From contig JABRWF010000003.1 of NCBI GenBank assembly GCA_018343915.1, positions 3,720,001 to 3,784,000 on the forward strand: a stretch of 64,000 bases of DNA, in the 5' to 3' direction. Under the pieces are notes generated by a model. That model searched no databases. It was not told the origin of the DNA and saw only the letters and a list, made by a program, of their open reading frames with translations. Of the stretch, positions 57,657-64,000 are shown piece after piece. Within the stretch, counting starts at the first letter, position 1. Every line of letters starts with the position of its first letter. Origin of the DNA: Agroathelia rolfsii (Eukaryota; Basidiomycota; Agaricomycetes; Amylocorticiales; Amylocorticiaceae). Made by a program: the position numbers and the translations under genes.

Positions 57657-59053
57657 ATGTTTGCTCGCCCTGCTCTGTCTCGTCTTGCCCCTACCTTAAT
57701 TTCTAGCGCTCGTCCAAGGGCCAATGTTTCGCGCCCACTACGAAGCCTACCGCGCTTCGCACGAACTTATGCTTCTCAGCCTGAGCACACGGTATGCAGA
57801 AATAGTAATAATACACTGAAGCTCTAGCTCACGCAGCAACCCTAGATGACAGTGCGTGAGGCGTTGAATGCCGCTATGGAGGAGGAGATGCTTCGTGACG
57901 AGACTGTCTTTGTCCTGGGTGAGGAAGTCGCTCGTTATAACGGCGCTTACAAGGTGCATTTGTCACGTTATTTGGTTTTGGAATTTTATGCTGATGTCCT
58001 CTAAATAGGTCACGAAGGGACTGCTTGACAAGTTCGGTGAGAAGCGTGTCATTGACACGCCAATCACCGAAATGGGTTTCGCAGGTATTGCAGTTGGTGC
58101 TGCACTCTCTGGACTTCGCCCCATGTACTTGTGTTTTTATGTTTGCCCTCGTGTCATAATATTGATGCTCTTTTTAGATGCGAGTTCATGACATTCAACT
58201 TTGCCATGCAGGCCATTGATCAAATCGTGAACTCGGCTGGCAAGACATACTACATGTCTGGCGGCAACGTTCCTTGCCCTGTCGTTTTCCGTGGCCCCAA
58301 TGGCGCTGCTGCCGGTGTTGCCGCCCAGCATTCACAGGACTATGCCGCATGGTACGGCTCCATCCCTGGTTTGAAGGTCGTCAGCCCCTGGAGTGCTGAG
58401 GACTGTAAGGGTCTACTCAAGGCAGCTATCCGCGACCCCAACCCCGTCGTGTTCCTCGAAAATGAGATGCTTTACGGTGTCTCGTTCCCTATGAGCTCAG
58501 AGGCGATGTCGGACAACTTCCTTCTACCTATCGGCAAGGCCAAGGTTGAGAGAGAAGGCTCAGACGTGACCATTGTCGCCCACAGCAAGATGGTCACTCA
58601 CAGTCTTGAAGCTGCTGAAGAACTTGCCAAGGAGGGCATCAAGGCAGAAGTTATTAACCTTCGCAGCATCCGCCCTCTTGACATCGATACCATCAAAAAG
58701 AGCGTCAAGAAGACGAACAGGTACTTTGTGTTCATTTTGTGACGTAACATATGAGATACTAACCATTTCTAGGCTACTCATCGTCGAGGGTGGCTTCCCA
58801 GCCTTTGGTGTTGGCAGTGAGATCTGCGCACAAATTGTTGAGAGCGAGGCATTCGACTATTTGGATGCACCTGTTGAGCGTGTTACTGGTGCTGATGTCC
58901 CCACTCCCGTAAGTTGCTTATCACGTCATGTTTAGAAGATTTCAGATAACTTATATTTCTATTCAGTATGCTGGCAACCTCGAGGCTCTCGCTTTCCCCG
59001 ATACGCCCTTGATTGTCAAGGTCGCTAAGCGTGCCCTTTACAGGACCAACTGA
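57657..59053 (+). CDS. PDB1: Pyruvate dehydrogenase E1 beta subunit, mitochondrial
   Basis: Part of the thiamin-diphosphate E1 heterotetramer converting pyruvate to acetyl groups. Exon 1 is a basic presequence ([20 protein letters not shown] ... [13 protein letters not shown]). Then [100 protein letters not shown] and [20 protein letters not shown]. The final exon reads [20 protein letters not shown] and ends at TGA 59051-59053. All known family blocks are present. About six exons. Confidence 0.96.
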
Positions 59054-59447
59054 GTTGCGGCTGGCATGGGTGGACGGATGTAGTTGGGTTGTGCAGAGCT
59101 TTCTTTTCTAGACTGTTATGGTATTCACCGATTCTAACATGGAGTCCTGTTTAATTTTATTACACTTTTCCTATGGGATCTTACTACGATAAAGTACGAC
59201 CACGTCTGCGAGAGTTTTACTCGTGGGAACTTGAAGAAGAATAAAGTTACCTGTGACAGAAATTGCACGTGACCAGACGCGTAGCGCGATTGAGTGACAT
59301 GATCATAGCGACTCTGAATCCGAGTCCGCCTGGCATCACTGGTAGCATACTTACATCTGCTCTAGTACGAACTATTACTACATATACAGACAACAGGACG
59401 CTCGGGTGGTTGACACAATCAACTTACTTATTGATTTTACTCTCATC
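59054..59447. other. Intergenic: DPB2 promoter
   Basis: The 3' flank of PDB1 and promoter of the polymerase-epsilon subunit gene, with one MCB box at 59277-59282. No gene is seen. Confidence 0.5.
59277..59282. promoter_or_regulatory. MCB element (ACGCGT) upstream of DPB2
   Basis: ACGCGT 166 bp before the DPB2 start. MBF-type regulation of replication genes through this box is well known in fungi; here it is one match. Confidence 0.4.
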
Positions 59448-61599
59448 ATGAAAGAGTCAAGGCAGCGCATCATTATACAAGTTCGTCTAACTCAGTGAAG
59501 GTGGATGCGTTAAACCAAGCTCTCATGGCCAGGTATTCAGGAAATACAGCCATTCATTAGGCCCTGATGCTGTCGAATTTTTGGAACAAATGCTACAAGA
59601 AAACAACATTCAGGATGAAGATCTTGAATGGACCGTGGAACTCGTCGCGAAGGAATACAACAAACAGGATGGTGCGTGAACACAAGTTAGATTGGCCCAA
59701 ATACAAATTATAATGTTGCCCAGATGCACAAATGAAAGTATCCGTTGATGTACTACGTCGTGTATACAGTGCTCTACAGGATGGTGGCGTAAGCTCTACC
59801 ACGGATAGAGAAGCTTTGGATCCTGACAGTCACTTGTATTTCATTGATGCCTTTGATATGCCCTCGTGGCATTGGTCAACCGAGAGAGGTACATTTGAGA
59901 GGTGAAATGGCTTATTTTATCGAAAATCAGGAATTAAGTGTTAATTCTCCCAGGGGATCGGTTAATCCCTCATCAGAGTCGCGAGTTATGGCGGCGAGGG
60001 ATCGACTAAATATCATTCGCCAGAGTGTGCTCCGCAACGAGCATTTTGCGCCGTCAACTATTCCATCCAAAGATAGGGATAAGCTTGTTACGGTGATTTC
60101 TACAATAGCATGACGACATCGCATGCATACTAATACGGTCATATCTAGCTCAAATCCATCAAACATCTACTGGGAAGACCCGGAGAACGCTTTCTTTTGC
60201 TAGGAATGCTTTCCCATTCGAAAGAGGGAAGGCTTTGCCTCGAAGACGCTGACGGGAGTGTGGAACTTGATTTCTCAAAACTTGTAAGTGAACCTTCGAA
60301 TCCAAGTATCGTCCTTCACGCGCGAATACTGAAAGATCGACGTTAGGATCACCCTAGCGAGGGTCTTTTTGTGGATGGATCTTTTGTTTTAGTTGAGGGA
60401 GAATATACTGAAGAGGCCACGCTCGAAGTTATTGCCATCAGTTCTCCGCCATGCGAAAGTCGGGAGACGGCGAGGTATGTAGTCATTGCCAAATTTGGGT
60501 CGTTATTTACCGACTTCATCGTGTCTCAGATCAATATTTGGACATATTGACTTTTTGGGAAAAGGTGCAACGTCACTTCTTGAGGACGTAGGTGGATGTC
60601 TCTCCTCTCTGATTCATATTCGTTGAATTGGCTTGTCTAGGCTCAATTCTCAGCACATATGAAAACGGATTTACCTGATTTGCCATTTTTCTTCTTCTCG
60701 GATGTCTGGCTTGACCATCCTATGACATTTCCAGGATTACAAAAGATATTTGATAATTGTATTGGAAATGACTTTATTCCCAAAGTAATGGTTCTATGTG
60801 GCAACTTCACAAGTAAATCGATCACACACGGTAGTAGCCAAGATGTCCAGCGGTATCAAGGTTGGTCATTTATCGATACAAGCAAACAGCACTAAATACT
60901 CTCGTTTTTAGATAACTTCGACCAGCTAGCTGACCTCATCTCTTCATACCCTCGCATTACTCGAGAAACACATTTTGTCTTTGTGCCCGGTCCTCTCGAC
61001 ATGACTGTTAATTCCATTTTGCCTCGTCGGCGATTACTATCTTCATTAGTGTCTCGATTGAAAGCCAAGGTTCCGAAGGTTCATTTTGCAACGAACCCTT
61101 GTCGAATAAAATTCTTCCACCAAGAAATTGTGATATTCCGTGACGACCTCATGTCCAGGATGTTACGAAATATAGTTGGAGTCAAACCGGATGTTAGTGG
61201 AGAAGATCTCAAGAAATATGTAAGTCTTTACCATAAAGTAACGTATCATCATTGACAAAGTCAATCTAGTTGATTTTAACAATTCTTGATCAAAGTCATC
61301 TGAGCCCATTCACACTGAATATACAACCGACAATATCGGAGCATGATCATGCACTGCGCCTTTACCCACTACCAACGGCGGTCGTGCTCGCAGATAGATA
61401 TGATGCGTTCAAGGCCACGTATACCGGATGTCACGTCTTCAATCCAGGGCGCTTTGTTGGAAAATCATTTACATTCTCTGCTTATACGCCAGCGGAGGTC
61501 AACTCTGAGGAATGGTGAGTCTCCGGTATCAATTAAAAATCTCTCTTTTTGAAGACTAAGTGGATGGTTAGTGTTGTGACGATGGATGATGACGAGTGA
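59448..61599 (+). CDS. DPB2: DNA polymerase epsilon subunit B
   Basis: Second subunit of replicative Pol epsilon, also needed for CMG-helicase assembly. Exon 1 [11 protein letters not shown] joins to [21 protein letters not shown], the N-terminal helical domain, with [19 protein letters not shown]. The middle has [17 protein letters not shown] and [33 protein letters not shown] (OB fold). The catalytically dead calcineurin-like domain reads [52 protein letters not shown] and [20 protein letters not shown]. Further on: [20 protein letters not shown] and [20 protein letters not shown]. The last short exon gives CVVTMDDDE and stops at 61599. About ten exons. Confidence 0.92.
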
Positions 61600-62152
61600 T
61601 GTAATGAATTAGGCATGTATTACGTCCTCGTGATCCTCCTGGACAAGTTAGAGTGCCATGGGGTTAATTGAAAATGTGTCACTCGTAGCATTTGCTATTA
61701 CAGTAGTGGTTGAGCGTCATGTCAGTATTTATATAGTCATGAATTCGGAATAAAAAGTTGAAGTGAAGGTGTATATGAGCGCTTCACTGGGGCCCTTGAG
61801 TTATTAGAGCGCGCTCGATCACTCGGTGTCTCGACTTGATTGCCAGGCGTTATTGCCGCCGGAGTCGGACTGACAGGGTTCGGCACAGGCCTGTCCCTGC
61901 CGCTGTACCGTCAAGTTCACTCCAAGTGGAAGTTCTCCATCCAAAACATTGACTACACTAGTACAAACTTGACCGCAAACTACCATTACTGTCAAGGAAC
62001 CTCGTGTCGATCACTACATCCCAGATCGTTCTCACTGCGCCGCTTTACTGCAGTACCACATTTCTATGCTATAGCAATCTCACCCAACGGCCACTCCTTA
62101 TTTCTCCTGGGTCTTACTAGTACTAGCACCCCAACCTTCGTGACCATCGACA
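61600..62152. other. Intergenic or 5' leader of the lipid-transfer gene
   Basis: No clear gene. A 199-residue open frame at 61840-62439 overlaps the next gene out of frame and has no family match that I know; it is probably chance or leader sequence. Confidence 0.45.
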
Positions 62153-64000
62153 ATGGTCGTCTCAATTCTATTTTATCTATTTTGTGGTATTTGGCAGGCC
62201 ATTCGCATCCTCCTATTCCGGACACCCAACCAGACATTCGTTATACGTGCTGGTATCTGGATCATACGGTTGACATGTGTTCTCCTCTTGGGCAGGACGT
62301 ATGTGGGTCCTTGGGTCCTGGAGCGTATGTCTGGCCATGTCAAGGTCAAGAGCATCAGCTTTCGATCAATCCGAGGCATCTACTTCCGCTTGGGCCAGAT
62401 GACATGGCGTATAGAGCGTGCAGGCATTTCCCTGAGTAAAGTTGACGGAGCTGTCTTTCTCGTAGAGGGCGTACGATTACAGTTACACCCACCTACACCT
62501 TCGCAACCTGAACATGAAGCACAAACGAAACATCGTCCCTTCCGCCCCGCATCCGTGTTTGGCTTCTATCTATGGCTTTTCTCGCTCGCGTTTTCGGCAC
62601 TGGACCCAGTGCTTCGTCCATTGGCCAGATTGCTTTTCGTTGTGACGATGCGCATCATAATCAGGGCCTTGCCAAGGGTTATGGAGAAGGTACACTTTGA
62701 AGCCCGCTCAGTAGAGGTGGAGCTAGAACAGCTGAACAACATGAAATTCGCTGCCTACAATGCGTCACTCAACGTCAGACTCCAGTTCACCGAGCTGGAA
62801 AGTGTTGTACCATCTGCTGGAGAAGTTTTAACACGACACCGCTCGACCTTTCATGCTGATAGCCTGAGAGCGTGGAAGGCTCGTCTTTCTAAGAGTGTCG
62901 GCCACTCCTGGGATCGGGCATGGGGGAGGACGTTAGGAAATGCTACCATAACCATAAAGATTAGAGATATAGGGGGAACTACAGCTTCTAACACACAAGG
63001 TAATGATCACCATCGTGTGACCTGCTTATTACTGACAGTGCTTGCTCTCCGTTCTAGCTGTTGTCGGCATACCTGGCATTTTATTTACAACAAAAGTATC
63101 CTTCGATCCTAAACGAGGCACTTTGCAACCACATAGCGTCGAAACAAGACTCGCGATTGAACCTGTCTTCGTATCTGCACCTGAAATTATTCATGCCGCC
63201 CAAGAATGGAAGTTAGCTCGTAACAAATTTCCTGTTGCTCCGGTTGCAGAATCAGAAATTCCTCCAGCCCTCTCTCCTGAAGAGAACTCATTTTCACCGT
63301 TTTTCGAAGCTCTGTCGGTGAGTGATACTATCCTGTACAACATAGTTTCTGCTTACCTTGTTCGATTATGTCTTCAGTCTTCCGTGAGTTCCCGCTTCAA
63401 TATGCCCACATGGCCACGACAGCCCAAGAAATTACTTGATGTTTCGGGTCAATTTAAGGTCAGCTTTTCGAGATGACATGATTGGCCTACTATTCAACCT
63501 TTTCACAGAGCCTCATCTCGTCATTCACATCAATCAACGTGTCTCTGCCCTTATTACGCATATGCTTTAACCTTGGGTCCGACGACATCTTTCCAGACCA
63601 TGAAGCACTTGTACAGGATCTGAAAATCTCGTGCCGTCGATCATCTCCAATTGCTGACGAAATTTATCGCGAAATCCAAGGAACCAACCCTCAGTCCGAT
63701 TGTCTTCTTAGTGATATCTATCTCCACAGCATCGTTGTAAACAAGTTATCAGATAATATTCAAGAAAGGGCCAAACGCATTCTAACCCTAGCAAACATCT
63801 CTCTTCGCATCTTAACCATTCATTGGCCGCCCATCTGGCATAATACCCAAGATACCCATCAACACGACATAAACTCACCTCTCCTAATCGTCACTTTCTC
63901 CACCAATAGCATAGACATCTCCCATAATCTAAACCAGCTGCTCCACTTAACGAAACCTGCCTCATCCAAACCCAGAGACCCGAATGACGGATCGTGGGTT
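62153..64000 (+). CDS. Bridge-like lipid-transfer protein, Fmp27/BLTP2-like, N-terminal part
   Basis: N-terminal end of a very large protein continuing off the right edge. ATG 62153 gives MVVSILFYLFCGIWQAIRIL, then further hydrophobic segments (FVIRAGIWIIRLTCVLLLGR). The next part, VKVKSISFRSIRGIYFRLGQ, MTWRIERAGISLSKVDGAVF and LVEGVRLQLHPPTP, fits the start of the chorein-type beta-groove of Fmp27/SABRE-type proteins that bridge ER and plasma membrane. Repeating strands follow (NASLNVRLQFTELESVV, GNATITIKIRDIGG). Introns at about 63000-63057, 63318-63378 and 63459-63509. Assignment to Fmp27/BLTP2 rather than Csf1 or another bridge-like protein rests on the short N-terminal pattern, so it is moderate. 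Confidence 0.55.

Noticed and set aside
61840..62439. 199-residue open frame on plus before the lipid-transfer gene
   Set aside because: Overlaps the supported gene in another frame and has no conserved motif.

Overview
The window is nuclear DNA from a filamentous basidiomycete, most likely an Agaricomycete. Genes are dense and orthologues are fungal or eukaryotic. Almost every gene is cut by many short (about 45-100 nt) GT-AG introns, some leaving exons of only 13-45 nt. I saw no transposon, rRNA, CRISPR array, bacterial operon or viral gene. All exon joins below were made by eye from reading frame, splice dinucleotides and family conservation; outer coordinates are firmer than some internal joins.

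Left part (1-24 kb): the 3' part of casein kinase 2 beta, ribosomal protein eL36 and a VTT-domain membrane protein on +; an EF-hand mitochondrial carrier on -; a full slicer-type Argonaute on +; a GH16 beta-glucanase, a TspO/MBR protein, a small Tma17-like protein and tRNA-Gln(CUG) on -; trifunctional HIS4 on +; and ribosomal protein eL6 on -.

Middle (24-45 kb): a HAD pyrimidine 5'-nucleotidase, a PHAF1/UPF0183 autophagy-related protein back to back with COX18, glutamine synthetase, an Erj5-type J protein, the Pol I factor Rrn7/TAF1B with very acidic insertions, a large disordered coiled-coil protein, a terpene-synthase-fold protein that has lost its metal-binding motifs, the centromeric histone CENP-A, and a Gfd2-like DEDD nuclease-fold protein.

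Right part (46-64 kb): ceramide synthase Lag1, RNA exonuclease Rex3, AP-1 sigma adaptin, a conserved fungal protein of unknown function, NAD-isocitrate dehydrogenase subunit 1, an alpha/beta hydrolase, a short-chain dehydrogenase, pyruvate dehydrogenase E1 beta, DNA polymerase epsilon subunit B, and the start of a bridge-like lipid-transfer protein (Fmp27/BLTP2 type) that runs off the right edge.

These are mostly housekeeping genes with no shared pathway cluster. Layout shows several tight head-to-head pairs (107-236 bp between start codons). The most notable points are the degenerate terpene synthase, six inferred GC-AG introns, the acidic/RS-rich Rrn7, the Argonaute, and a conserved fungal protein without a known role. 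I did not find a convincing new multi-gene system.
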